This document shows positions 48,267 through 60,962 of a stretch of 64,000 bases of DNA, piece after piece. Made by a program: the position numbers and the translations under genes. How positions within the stretch are numbered: the first letter of the stretch is position 1; each line of letters begins with the position of its first letter. Below the pieces are notes generated by a model. That model saw only the letters and a program-made list of their open reading frames with translations. It did not search any database and was not told the DNA's origin. The DNA comes from Cordia subcordata (Eukaryota > Streptophyta > Magnoliopsida > Boraginales > Cordiaceae). The DNA lies in the NCBI GenBank assembly GCA_028554755.1, contig JAPTOF010000010.1:6050001-6114000 (forward strand), written 5' to 3'.

Positions 48267-49915
48267 GAAGGAAAGAAACAACTGGCTGCATCATGAATCA
48301 GCTCAAAGCGAGGACCAAATTTTCAATGATATCCTTTTTATTAAATACAACAAATAAATACACTAATATATATCTGCTCTACTAATTTAAACTTTTAAAA
48401 TGAGATAATAAATTCAATATTTTTTATGTTCGACAAATAAATTATACGTTCCAAATAAGTTTAGAAATAATTCTATTAATAGGGTAATATGTGAAGCTTG
48501 GAGAATGGAGGAGAAGTATTCTTACGTTAATACCTATTGGTTTTTGGTTAATTCTTATGCACATATTTAATGTTACTAAAAACTTAACTTACAAAACATT
48601 ATGTGTCACTTTTCAAAAATTATCACACTCGAAAACCAGACCTCCAACATTACACGAGTAATGTTCCCAATCATTACAAGAACTAGATTGGCTTAAATAT
48701 GCCAACATATTCAAGAGCAATGAGAAAGTGACATGTGTATAGATATGTATAACTACTGGACAATTCAAACGAAATTGACTATTTTCTTTTTCTTTCTTTT
48801 TTTGTCAATCAAATTGACTATCAGTTGACGCCTGCTTGATGTATACAACAGTGGGTCCCTTTGGCCAAAATTTCCTTAAGGAAGCCTACAGAAAACAAAA
48901 GCTTCGGGCATAGCTATGGTGGCTTTTGTCTTTAAACTTTTCCTATTTACGATTGTTAGGAAAAATTGTCTCTTTTCTGTATGCCATTTTTCTTGTAGGT
49001 CCCTTTTATTTGTTTGTTGCGGTAAATTCAACCTCAAAACCTGGGGCCGCACCTTTGCCAACGTTGCATGCGGTGGCTTCATTCAATTTTTTAACTTATT
49101 TGTCGTGAACAAATTAAATATTTATATTAATGTTAATGAAAGATAAATATAATATATACAGATAAAAAGAGATAACTATCTTGATAATTCAAGCAACCTA
49201 ATCTGCGATATGGTCAGCACAATAATAGATATGCCTGAGCAGCATAACTAGCATTAGAAGATAGGAGAGAAAGAAAAATTCCGAACAAGACTAATCTTCA
49301 AATAGGATTAGAAAGCCCTACACCTTAATTAACTTGTACCATAGACGAGCCAACAAACACACCTATATTGTAAGCAGCAAAAATTGGAGATCTGTGAAAG
49401 CTGAGACTCAAACTAGCAATCAAAATTGGTATCATACTTGAATTGGAGCAATCTGAAAGTCTAGATTTGAATTTATTCAAAGAAAATATTAAAAACCAAC
49501 AAAAAAAAAAAGGAAAAAACGAATATCAAGATGAAAGGAAAGAATAGCGAGAGAGGGAGATTTCATTTATCAATTAGTTTCAAAATTAAAAACTTACAAA
49601 CAAATATTTAAATTCTCAAACACTCCGATCATATGTAACTCATAATTAATTGTTAAAAATAGAAGAATCTGAGTAAAGAGTAATGGATAAGATTAAAGGG
49701 TGAGTGAAATACTTCATAAATTTATATATACTGATATTGAAATTTATCATTTATCCAAGTGGAATATTTGGATCTTTCAACACTATCCTTTTTCTTCTCT
49801 ACATAAAATTACTATAGAACACTCTAATAAGAAACTAAAATAGTCCCAAGATGATAAACATCTTCTTTTCATGCCTTTAAACTGTAGGCATATACATATG
49901 ATTTAATTTATGTGT
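48267..49915. other. Intergenic region downstream of the second receptor kinase
   Basis: The last trace of segment C ends near 48680 (cgaaaaccagacctccaa). The rest should include the 3' UTR of the minus-strand kinase gene. ORFs near 48876-49146 have no signature. Confidence 0.5.
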
Positions 49916-52900
49916 TCACTTGAATCCCATTTTGGTATCAGAGGATGATGAATAGAGCAATGAGGAAGCTGTGAAGCTTGTGTTATTGCTTTTTGGATAC
50001 AAACTTGGTGTTGCTTGTGTTGATGAAGATGTAGCAGCTGGAACAACCCCACTTGAGTTCTTGTTTTGCTGATGATTTTCAGGTGCTGGAGAGCTCTTGA
50101 GGAGAGCATCAACTTTTGCATATTCTTCCCTTTCATGTTTGATTTCCATGAGCATTGCGACCACATCTTTCATGGTGGGCCTTTCATCAGGAATGGAGTT
50201 TACACATAGCAAAGCAATGCCTAAGACTTGCATGATCTCCTCTGTATCTGCCTCCGCTAGCGAGAGCAGGCTCGGGTCAAGGACTTCCATGCTGCCTCTT
50301 TTCTGTCTCACCCAGTCTGCCAAATGAAGCCCATCTGGAATGGTTGGATCAATTGGTTGCTTGCCGGTTAAGACTTCCAAAACCACCACACCGTAACTAT
50401 AGACATCGCTCTTCTCTGTGATTTTCATCATGTAGCCATACTCTGGAGAAAAAACACTAGTAGAATTAGCTCTTAAAGATTTTTAATATGAGTTTGTATC
50501 AACTTCAGACCTCTAGAGACATCAAATTCTCTATGAAATTATTGCACTTTTGCATTATTGCTTACGGTAACAGTAATGACTAACATGAATTTTGGTGCAA
50601 TGACTTAAGATAACTCCGAGTAAAATTGTAACTCAGTAAACACAATTATAGTTTGATCAATCTAGTAATCATTGTTGGATACTCTAAGATATATGTTATA
50701 GAGAAAATTCATTTTCTGAAGTTTGAAAGAAAAATAATTACCTGGAGCTATGTACCCGTAGGAACCTGCAACTGTGTTGGAGGACCGAGCAAAATCGCCA
50801 TCGTCAACAAGCTTGGCAAGGCCAAAATCTGCAATGTAAGGCTCAAATTCCAGGCCGATTAGGATGTTATTCGCCTTGATGTCTCTATGCACAATCGGAG
50901 GGAGACAATCATGGTGTAAATAAGCAAGTCCTTCTGCAGCACCTAACAAAATTCTGTATCGCATTTCCCACTCCAGAGGACTTCCATTCCTCTCATGTAG
51001 GAGACTGCCTAAGCTCCCATTAGGCATATAATCATACATAAGTAATCTAGTGCTCCGATTCCAACAGCAGCCCAAGAATCTAACGATATTCTTATGCCTG
51101 ATCGATCCAAGAGTTTTTACCTCAGTAGAAAAGGAATCACGGACTGCAGATTTATCGTCATTGCAGCCATTAGTTGCTGCCATGGTCGTTGGCCAAAGCT
51201 TCTTCACCGCGATAACCTCACCATCGTTCATATCTGCACGATAGACAACCCCGGAACATCCTTTCCCAATAACATTAGGCTCCACTAGGCATTTCAACAC
51301 TTGTTCTATGGAAAAATTTAGTTTCTGGAATGGAGTGAATTGCCAAGGCCATGACTCACCCAACTCTGAGTCATCATCACCTCTCATAGTTTTCCGTGCA
51401 CGAAGAACTGCAATTATTCCCATTATAACCAAAGCAATTGTCATGGCAATAAGCAATGCAATTGCTAGCTTAAGTCTCCTTGACCTTCTCACTTCATTGT
51501 TATTTCTATCCACTCGCAGTCCATTGGTACTCAAGAAACATGAGTCCTTCCTGAAAGAGCACAAACCTTGATTTCCAGCAAGGTCAGATGCTGACAACTG
51601 CCGAAAGAGTTTGTTGTCGGGAAGATAACCGGTGAAGTTATTGTAGGAGACATTTAGAGAGACAAGATTATTAAGTGTTGCTAGTGGACTTAAGTCCCCT
51701 TCAAGCTTGTTATGTGAAAGGTCTAGCATTGAAAGCTTGCTCAGAGCAGAGATTTGAGCAGGGATTGATCCAGTGAGACCATTGCAACTGAGGTTGAGAG
51801 CTATTTCAAGAGATTCAAGTTTACTCAACTCCACAGGAATGCTCCCCGAAAGCTCATTGCTGCTAAGATCAAGCAACTGCAGACTTGAACAGAGGCCAAT
51901 CGATAATGGTATTGAACCAGAAAATGAATTCTCCCTCAAGATCAGCTTATTCAGTGAAATGAGCCTGCCAAGACTCGCTGGAATTGGACCGAGCAATTGA
52001 TTACGCGAAACATCCAAGACTTGGAGTCCAGAAAGCGAAGACAACAAATTAGGCAGGAAGCCTTCTAGCTTATTGTTGCTCAAATCCAGCATCTGCAGCT
52101 CTGTGCATCTCCCAATTTCATCAGGCACGGGTCCAGAAAGGTGGTTTCCAGACAGATCCAGGAAATTTATGCCCTTCAGGCCTCCAATTTCTTTAGGAAT
52201 TGCACCAGCTATTCTGTTGCCTCCTAGTCTCAACCTCACTAAGGAGCTGGAATTACCAATTTCCGGAGGCAATGAACCAGAAAAATCATTCGAAATCAAC
52301 AGAAGCTTAGTGAGGTTCCGCAGCTGGAACAATCCAGCGGGTATGCTACCGGTGAGTGAATTATGAGACAAGTCTAGTGCTTGGAGATTAGCACAACTGG
52401 CCAAACTTGAAGGTATGCTACCCTCAAGTTGGTTCTGCCAAGCAAAAAACACCATAAGATTCGACAACTCTCCAAGCTCCGGAGGAATCAAACCCGAGAT
52501 TTGATTCGTATCAAGCTGCAACTGCTCAAGACTAGTGCAGTTCGAAAGAAACGAAGGAATCGAACCGGTCACATTATTGTCACTAATCATAAACTCTTGA
52601 AGCTCAACAAGGGCTCCAAAAGACCATGGTATAGTCCCAGACAAAGAATTCAAAGAAAAATCGATCACTAACAGTTTTGTACAATTCCCAATCTCATCTG
52701 GGATAGGCCCAACAAGATTGTTTTGCCATAACAACAATTCTTCAAGATTTTTCAAGTTCCCAAGCTCTGGAGGGATTGAACCGGAGAGGCTATTTTCATA
52801 TAAATACAAGTTGACAAGCTCAGAACAGTTACCTAATTCTGGAGGTATCTCACCAGAAAGCATTGCAGTGTATATGGACAATGTCTGAAGCTTCTTGAGC

Positions 52901-53757
52901 CTGCCCAATGACGCCGGCAAAGAACCCGAAACTCTCGTATCAGCAAGGCCTAGTACAGTCAAGTTGCTGCAATTTCCAAGCTCTTCAGGAACCTTTCCTG
53001 TGATGTCTTTATTGCCACCAGCCCTGAGGACTTCAAGATTCGATAACAGGCCTAGTTCTGAAGGTATGCTATCAGTAAGCCTGTTATCATAAAGATGAAG
53101 GTTCTTCAAGCTCCGGCAATGGCTGATCTCTACTGGGATTTTCCCAGTTAACTGGTTCGAATTCAGGATCAAATTTTCCAGGTTTTGAAGCCTCCCAATG
53201 CTTGCTGGAATGTTACCAACTAGACTATTCGAGCTGAGATCAACGACCCTTAATGCAGCACAATCACCAAGCTCTGGTGGTATCATCCCAGTGACATTCG
53301 CATCAGAAATCACAAGTTTTTCGAGATGCAAAAACGAAGAAAGATTTGACGGCAAAGGAAGCTCAAGGCGGATGGAATATATATTGATAACAGTAACAAA
53401 GCCTTGTGAATTGCATGAAATGTAGTCCCATTTGCATGGGTTGGTTTCAAGTATTTTCCAGCTTGAAAAAGATGGTGGTGGTGAAGGAGAAGTGTGTAGC
53501 CATTGGTAAAGTATTGAAGCTTCATGGTTGGTTGCAGCTATGGTGGAGAAGAAAACGAAAAGGGTTGAGAGAAAAACGAAGAAAAGTGATGAATGGAGAT
53601 GGTTATGTTTGGGTTTAGAGTTGTTGTGAGATTGTTGTTGCTGCTGCCTCGAGCTCTTCATCATCATCGAACGACAAAATTTCTTTTGCCTCAAATTCCA
53701 AACCTTTCTTCTCGGGTTTGCATCACTCTTCTTGGGTTTTGCTGCTACACAATTCAA
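49916..53757 (-). CDS. RCH1-like: LRR receptor-like kinase of the RCH1/RGI type (root meristem growth factor receptor family)
   Basis: Two exons, 53757-50742 and 50442-49916, with a phase-1 intron in the APE codon (donor GTAATT, acceptor CTCCAG). From the first Met the product is 1180 aa; MMMKSS about 30 codons in would give a more usual N-terminus. Layout: hydrophobic signal (SSLFFVFLSTLFVFFSTIAA), LRRNT cap (NPCKWDYISC), about two dozen LRRs, transmembrane helix about 763-785, kinase with G831-K-G833-C-S-G836, K852, HRD 957-959 and DFG 977-979. The tail FTASSLLYSSSSD and the segments WPWQFTPFQKLNFSIEQVL and SIRHKNIVRFLGCCWN are hallmarks of RCH1-type kinases. The RxGG motif (R245-A-G-G248) and RxR motif (R508-L-R510), known in RGI receptors to read the sulfated Tyr and the C-terminus of RGF/GLV peptides, are present. 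Likely role: peptide-hormone receptor at the plasma membrane. Confidence 0.95.
50443..50741 (-). other. Intron of the RCH1-like gene
   Basis: 299 bp, same codon and phase as the intron in the first receptor kinase of the window, but much shorter (299 against 842 bp). Confidence 0.93.
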
Positions 53758-56730
53758 GTGTTTTGTTTTGGTGTTTTTTGTGGGGTGGTGTTTTTGCTTA
53801 GTTTGAAGTACTCCAAAACACTCGGTTTAAATTTCTTTTTTTTTTCCCCCAAAACTATAGCTAGTAGCATGAGACAGCTTGAACAAAAGAAATAGTTATT
53901 TTATGTGGGTTGAGCCACAAGAAGAATACCTAGAGATTTGCAAAAAACTTGCAGGGCTGCTGCACCACCCCCCACACCACCACTGTCACAACTCACCACC
54001 TTGGATGCCTCTCTCTCTATATATATATATCTCTCTGCTAGATGCTATGTATTATTATATATGTATATATGTGTTATATATGTGTGTCTTTGTGTGTATA
54101 GGGATTATATAATAAATGGAGATGATGCATGGCATATTGGCATTTGGTCACGCGCAGGGGGGAAGGGCAACAGCTGTCCAGGACTTGAACATGTGTTAAT
54201 CTGTGTGTGTTTTCATTGTTAAGGCTTCTTTTTGACCCTGTCAGTGAGCACACGGAAGTTTGTTAAGTGCATTTTTAGTTAATTATGACATAGGCTCGGT
54301 TCGATAATAATATTTTAAATAGTTTTTAATAGTCAATGCAAAGTTTAGCGTCGCCTCATAACACTTAATCACCTTAATTCATCCTTTTGCTAAGGGTCTT
54401 GCACTATTTGTTTCAATTTTTGTTATTTAATAAAATAATATTTTTGACAATATTTCTATTTGAAATAGTATTTTTGAAACATTAACAATATTAACGTTTG
54501 AGGTAGCATTTAGCATTTTATTTTTCTTGATAATCCTACCCTTTCCTCAATACTTATTGAAATTCTACCCATTATGCAATCTCTCTCTATAATTTTATAT
54601 TTTATTGTAAAAGTATAATTCTCAAATAACACAAAAATCAATTTTTAATTCTATCCAATATCAAAATATACTTTAAAAAATGTAATTGAGTCTTATTATC
54701 CATTTATTATTTTTCTTTGACAAAATAAATTTTTGATCAATTAAAAAATATTTCTATAATAAAAAGTATTTTTTATAATATTAATAAAACTAATTTATCA
54801 AAAAATAAATTAGGCTTTAATAAACTTATACCTAATTATAAAATAAATCATCTTATTTCAATAATCATAATAATAATTATACTTATCATAATAGTAATAA
54901 CATCATACCAATGTCTTGTTATGCCATTTTTCATTAATCAGTTAATCCAATAAATAATTTTATCGAATATATTTTATTCTATCAGCTAGTCAAACAACTA
55001 TCACCTAATTGTTAAAATTAAACAACTATCAGCTACTAAAATAGCTATCAGCTATTTTAACAGCTAATTTTACTGATAATGGAAGATTGGGTTATTGAAA
55101 TTTATTTTAAAATTTTGAAATTAGATTTATTTTGAAATCTTGAATCTTATAATGTCACAATGTGATTTAATATATATACATATGTATATGTTAACTATAT
55201 AATAAATGTGAATCTAAAGGGTAGTGTTTTCCATAAAGCATATTTGTAGCTTGCATCATGTAGTAACATGGTAGTAACAAGAGCTTTTTGTTTTCTACTT
55301 TATATTTTATGTCCAAAGTGCCCTTTATGATGGTAAAAGATATTCAATAGCCTAATATATAATGCAATTATGATTTTATCCTTACAATGGAATCTCTAAG
55401 ATGCAATAATTAGGGTATTATAGACCTTTGAACTTTTTCTTATTTTTAACACTGTTAAATAAGTACTTTTTTTTGGGAGGGGGTTCAAATTTTACAGATG
55501 ATTCTTGTTTATAAAAAATGTCTTTTTGGTCCTACTATTTCAAGAACAAAATAAAATAAAATTGTCTTTAATAACTTAAGTTTTTTGATAAAGTGATAAA
55601 TGTATATAATATTGAAGTCGAATTAGTGAAAATTCGTGGGTTCAAGTCTTGTCTTATTCCCTTTAGAAGAATATGTTTAGCTTTAAAACTAAATTTGATT
55701 GCCAATGAGAAGACATGTTAAAAATAATAAATAAATAAAATAAATTCATCTCTAATAATTTAAATTTTCAAAAACATAATAAATTAATAATTGCTACAGG
55801 CTAAATTAGTGGCAAAGGTCAACATGCTGAACAACTCTAGAAATGTAACTTAATATATTAAAAGGAATCATTACTATGAGCAAGAATATGTGAGCATATC
55901 CAAGAGTTCTTTTCAACGAGGAATATGTAACCATAATTTTTAATATAAATTAAAATTAATTTTTAGATTGGAAAATACCTAAAACAGATATATGCTACTT
56001 TTTTTTTTCAATAATGGAGAACTCACTTTAGAGAGGACGACACTAAATTTATTCTAAAGTAATAAATTTTGTAATACACCTGATACATCATCTACAAAAT
56101 AGGCTATTGCATATTAAATTTGGATGCAATGAGTAAAATGTTTGAATTGTGGGGGGTTTCGCGGATAAAAGAAGATAAAGTTAGAAAAATGAGAAAATAA
56201 AATTGGACTGTGAGAAAAACGTAGGAATTACTTTCAAATTAATTCTTTATCAAATAATTTAATTGTAATATAAATATAACTAATGTACATATAGTATAAG
56301 AGATCTTATTAAAGAAATATTCAAATTTCAAAAATATAAAATGATAATTTTTTAGGTTAAAAAAAACAATTTTTCACATAATGTAAAATAACTCCAATAA
56401 AAAGTGTCTCGATCTTTTAAGCTCTTTTCTTTCTTTCTTTTTTAACTTTTGACTTAACTTTATCTAGAATCTCTTCTAAACTGATAGTATTCAAGTTAAA
56501 AGCATTCAAGTTTCTAATAGTATTTATTTAAAATTTTGATTGATTGATATAACTTAACTTTTATTAGATTAAATTTCAAAATGTTTCTTGCAATTTATTT
56601 AAAAGCTGTGATTACAACTAAAATGTTTGTACAATAACAATATTATTCATAAAGTACTACTTATTTTATTATATAAATTTATTTAATATTTATTAAAATA
56701 AATTTTAATATTCGTTTGGGCAGTTAACTA

Positions 56731-56732
<2 letters not shown>
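53758..56732. other. Upstream of the RCH1-like gene and AT-rich intergenic DNA
   Basis: The first 300 bp should contain the promoter. On the minus strand a TATA-rich tract at about 54020-54032, framed by AGAGAG, is a candidate core. Beyond 54250 the DNA is AT-rich with no ORF above chance. Confidence 0.5.

Positions 56733-56787
<55 letters not shown>
56733..56787. repeat. (AT)n(TG)n microsatellite
   Basis: Compound dinucleotide run of about 55 bp. Confidence 0.97.
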
Positions 56788-56792
<5 letters not shown>

Positions 56793-56912
56793 CATGAGCT
56801 AAATTGATTATATTGATTTATTACTCGATCGGATCGGGATGAAGTTAATTATCTATTTTGGATTTTCAAGGTCGCTCGCATTCCTTTCTTTTTCCTTTTC
56901 TCTTTTTATTTG

Positions 56913-56963
56913 TGGGGTTGGCCCCCGCCCCGGGGGGGGGGGTGTGGATGGGGGTGGTGGGGC
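56913..56963 (+). other. G-rich tract with G-quadruplex potential
   Basis: Runs of 10, 5 and 4 G separated by 7 and 4 bases fit the four-run G3+ rule if the 10-G run supplies two tracts. It stands out in AT-rich surroundings. Confidence 0.55.
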
Positions 56964-57297
56964 GCTACTGGGGAGATGAAAGTCATAAACTTAGATGACT
57001 ATTATGTTTGGGAGAAACAATCCTCTTATATCATACCCTACCGAGAATAATTTAAGTGAAATATCTGCTACAATAAAGTAATCGAAACTAAAAAGTTGTT
57101 GAATTTGTCAAATTAATAAATTAATTTATACATTTATTGCCTCATGACAAATGTATCTAATCTAAAACCCTGCATGAATTTGAAGCATCTCTTTGCATTC
57201 TTCAATTATGTGTTTATAGGGACTATGAGGCCTACATATTTCCTGTAAAGAAAGATAACACCACTTGTGAACGAAGTTGAAGGATTGATAGCATTTA

Positions 57298-57415
57298 AAG
57301 TCTATTTGGCTTTACTTATTTTGGGCTTATAAATCTTAATAGTAAAAAACTCCTCTCACTTGCTTTTAATTGATGGGACTTATAAACCCTAAGATAAACA
57401 GAGCCAAACAGGCTG
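57298..57415. mobile_element. Short foldback MITE, 118 bp
   Basis: Arms aagtctatttggctttactt and (reverse) cagcctgtttggctctgttt pair along about 45 bp each, flanked by TTA at 57295-57297 and 57416-57418. Related in style to the Tourist-like copies but distinct. Confidence 0.75.
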
Positions 57416-58439
57416 TTAATTGGATCTTCTTTGCAGCTCAAATTCTTTTGCTAAGTCAAGGTCCTCAAACCCTTTTCCCATTTGCTTCAATCTTCTTTTT
57501 TTTGGCTAGATCCCATTTGCCCCAAGTTAAACAACTACATCATAAATAGTTAGCCAACTAAATAAAAAAGACAGAATTTTAGCACAAACAACTTGATAAT
57601 AATCAAGAATCAACTTTTCATTTTGTCAAGGGGTCTCTGAGTAATTACAAGGAAAAAAGAGTGCATTTATTCTTTACTTGTATAGGGCAATGTTGATTAT
57701 TGAATGACGTGCTTGTAATCCCTTTCCGCTTTATTATTTTAAATGCATACTTTTCAGTTAATTGAGATTGATTATCTTTGACTTTTTTAAAGATCAGAAT
57801 AAACCCTCCACTAGCTAGTTCTTGGATTTTGAGATAAGCCCTTGACTTTTTACTCTCTTAATGGTTTACACTAATTTGAAATGACAATTGAAAATGAGGA
57901 TTTCTACAAAAATTCGTGTTTTCCCTTTTTTTTTTATTTTCTTGGTACAAACAAAAGCACTATTTTTAAGAGCACTTCTCTACGTGTAGCATATAATGAA
58001 AAGTTAAATAATTATATTCTAAACCTATATATGTCTATGTGGCAAATACATTATGATTCATTTTGCTACTTTCAAGCCGGTATATCACATATAAATTTGA
58101 TCATTATAAAATATTATAATATTATAAAAAATAATAATGTTGATTTGAAAATAATTATTATTATTTAAACAATTCACCAGTAGTTAATCTTTCTTGTAAT
58201 ACGTCTGCATAAATACAAATGACTGAAGGGGGTGAAACATTAACTAGTTAAGAATGTTAGGTTTGATAAACTTCCTTTAAACTAGGTGGTTGTTCCACTA
58301 CTAACGTTTTACAATATGCTATATATCGTTTATAATATTAATAACGATGATCTTGTTCTTGTCCAAGAAAAAAGATATATATCCAAGAAAAAAGATATAT
58401 ACACGCCCATGCATCATAGGTGCACATACATGCGTATAG

Positions 58440-58506
58440 ACATTCATACATACATACATACACACAAACACATACATACAAATATGCGCACATGCATTCA
58501 TATATA

Positions 58507-58549
<43 letters not shown>
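58440..58549. repeat. Compound CA/CATA/TA simple repeat
   Basis: catacatacatacacac-type sequence passing into a long (TA)n run. Confidence 0.95.
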
Positions 58550-58553
<4 letters not shown>

Positions 58554-60132
58554 GTTTTTTGGTGTGAAAGTTTTAGCTTTATAATTAATCACTTTGCAGT
58601 TTCCTTCGATTTCCATGAAACTTGCACTGCAATATATTCCTGGACAGACAAAAAAGAGTGTATAACATGATGGAAGATTGTTAATCCCGCAAGGTTTACA
58701 GTTAGCGTGAGTTTGATGATAACATGCATTACATTAACAAAATACGGCGTTGTAAATTAATTAATCAGACAATAATCCAATGTTTATGGCCGTAATGCGC
58801 GTTTAGTGCACGAAAGAGTTAACATTAATAAGACATATTAATTAAGCATGGCTCCTAATTAAATATTTTGACCTGACAAAATGTTGGAGCATCTATTGAA
58901 GTTAGCAATTTAGCCCCAGATTGCCATTAGATCCAATAAAATTGTTGTTTTGTTATTAAATTAAGAAAGAACAAGTTTTGAGTTTTTTATTTTAAATTTC
59001 TTAAAAGAATATTAGCACTGAGGAATGACGACTTTTTATGGGGAATCACCATAGTTTATTAACTATTTTATGGATAAAATCCTGAAATGAATCTTGTAAT
59101 TTAATTTTCACTGCGATAAGTTGGAGTAAAAATATTCATTATGGAAGTCATGAGCATGTGGTAGTTTGATGATATTGTCAACCAATACGACATATCCCTT
59201 TAATTGTTTTTTTAAATTGGTTTCATGCATAAATTTCAATAACAGTTCCTTTTAACCCCAAATGTTTTCAGAAAAAAGAAAAAAAAGGTATTTCTTTTCC
59301 TTTCATTAGCTAGGTTGAAGAAGGATATATATTTTGCAAGAAGTTTCACTAACACTCTTTAAAAAAAAAAAAAAAAACCTTTTATGTGTATCAAGGTGGA
59401 TTCCTTTTGTTGGGATCGTAGCCCTTATGCTCTACAAAATACTCTAATATTTTTCTTTGATTAATTAGTTTTCATCTCCAAATTCATTTAGTTCTTCTAT
59501 TAATAGAATATTTTAAGATTGCCTTAAGTTTATCATCTCAATAATAAATGCTTGACAATGTTTAACAAATGTGATTATATTGATTGTATTTGTTCGTGGA
59601 AAAGAATATATTTGGGACCAAATTAACGATGAAGTATTTGGTAATAGACTTTTCGATCAATACTTATTCACTTATAAGTATCAAAAATAAAAAAAACTCC
59701 TGTCCTCTAAAGCTCACTGCATAGATCATTAATGGCAGGGTTTATCATGACTTCCAGAAGTACACACTCTTTACAGATTGTGCTGTTGTTTGTATGCCAT
59801 TGACTAGACATGGAACATCACATTAGCATATCAAATACAAGAAGCTCTTCCATCAACATCATTTAAAAGGAAAAAAAAAGCTGTAAGCCTTTTAGTTTTT
59901 GATTTGTGTCCACAATTATCATATATAGTTCTATATTAGTTTCTTCTTGTCGGTGATTTCGATAGGAGCTTTAGAGCACTTGGTAAAGAGAAAAAAATAA
60001 TATATATAACACTCTTAAAGGGAAATTATATTTAATATATAACACTCTTAAAGGGAAATTATATTTAACATAGACCAAAAAGATTGATCACGATTGAAAA
60101 TCATAAATTTATTTTGTTGGTAGCAACTCTAG

Positions 60133-60187
60133 TCCCCCCCCCCCCCCATCTCTCCCCTTCACCCGGCCCGGTCCCGGCCCCGGCCCC
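60133..60187 (-). other. C-rich tract (G-quadruplex potential on the minus strand)
   Basis: A run of 14 C is followed by cccc, ccc, ccc, ccc, cccc and cccc groups with short spacers. Confidence 0.55.
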
Positions 60188-60934
60188 ATTTTTTTTGGTA
60201 GGCAATTAGTATATAGGAAACTCTTCAATTAGTACAATTAATATGAGGATATTAAAAAAATATATAGGTATAAAACAAAAAATTTGTAGGACTTTTTAGA
60301 AAAATTTGTAAAATTAGTTTATAGAAAAAATTGTAGGTCTAAAACAAAAAATTGTAGGACTACACATTTTATAACATTAATCAATTAAAAATATATATAA
60401 ATCTAAAAGGTTCTACAAACTCTAAATTTTTGTTCTACACCTACAAATGTTTTTGTTTACTGACATTAGTACGTACTGATAGAAGAATTTTCCTTAGTAT
60501 GCCCCCTTTATAATGTACTGAGAGAATTTTTTTTCTTAACTTGAACAAGCTAGATAGTTTTTCATTTGATATCAATAAAACCTTCGAACACCCCAAAAGC
60601 CTATTCAAGAACAACTCTCCAATCTCTCCACAATACGCTACTCTTAAAAGTGCTCCCATACTTACATTCTAAATAGAGAACATGTTTGTTATTGTTTGAA
60701 GTCTGTAATTAACTAATTTTTCATCAATAAAATTATTTTTGCAATGGAAAATCAACAAAATATTTCGTTATGAGTAACCCCTTTGTATAATGTAGAGGAA
60801 ATATGTCTTCAAGTCATTTAAAGTCTATAATTAACGGAGTATTTCATGAAGAAATTTATATACATATGCCTAAATATGTATGTGTGTGTAAATGTAGCAA
60901 TATATGTATATGCGTGTGTGTCTATATATATATA

Positions 60935-60962
60935 CTAATCTAACACCCGTGCCATACACGGG
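60935..60962 (-). mobile_element. Probable Helitron 3' terminus
   Basis: On the minus strand a perfect hairpin CCCGTG-tatgg-CACGGG (60962-60946) is followed by 11 nt and then TTAG before a T, close to the canonical CTRR-T end. Hairpin-to-end spacing is the same as in the mini-Helitron at 34165-34316. The element body would lie to the right. One possible 5' end is TCTATTATAAA at 62472, preceded by A; unconfirmed. Confidence 0.55.

Larger units (their letters stand above)
36520..48700. repeat. Segmental duplicate C
   Basis: Third copy, matching B as listed there. It is longer because of insertions: the two MITEs in the G-patch gene, a MITE near 41979, the TRIM-like element (44798-46814) and about 1 kb at 47.4-48.4 kb. 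It lacks the G-box minisatellite and the mini-Helitron. Confidence 0.8.
57419..60934. other. Intergenic DNA, no gene recognised
   Basis: Includes a duplicated 20-bp block at 58361-58400 (tccaagaaaaaagatatata twice), a 32-bp two-copy tandem at 60003-60068 (ataacactcttaaagggaaa...) and a C-rich tract at 60133-60187. The ORFs at 58286-58616 are translations of TA/CA repeats. Confidence 0.55.

Noticed and set aside
48876..49146. Overlapping short ORFs on both strands
   Set aside because: Hydrophobic or mixed low-information sequence with no signature.
50653..53618. Many plus-strand ORFs opposite the RCH1-like gene
   Set aside because: Antisense shadows of the LRR and kinase coding sequence.
58286..58616. 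Tyr/Ile/His/Cys-rich ORFs
   Set aside because: Translations of the CA/TA simple repeat.
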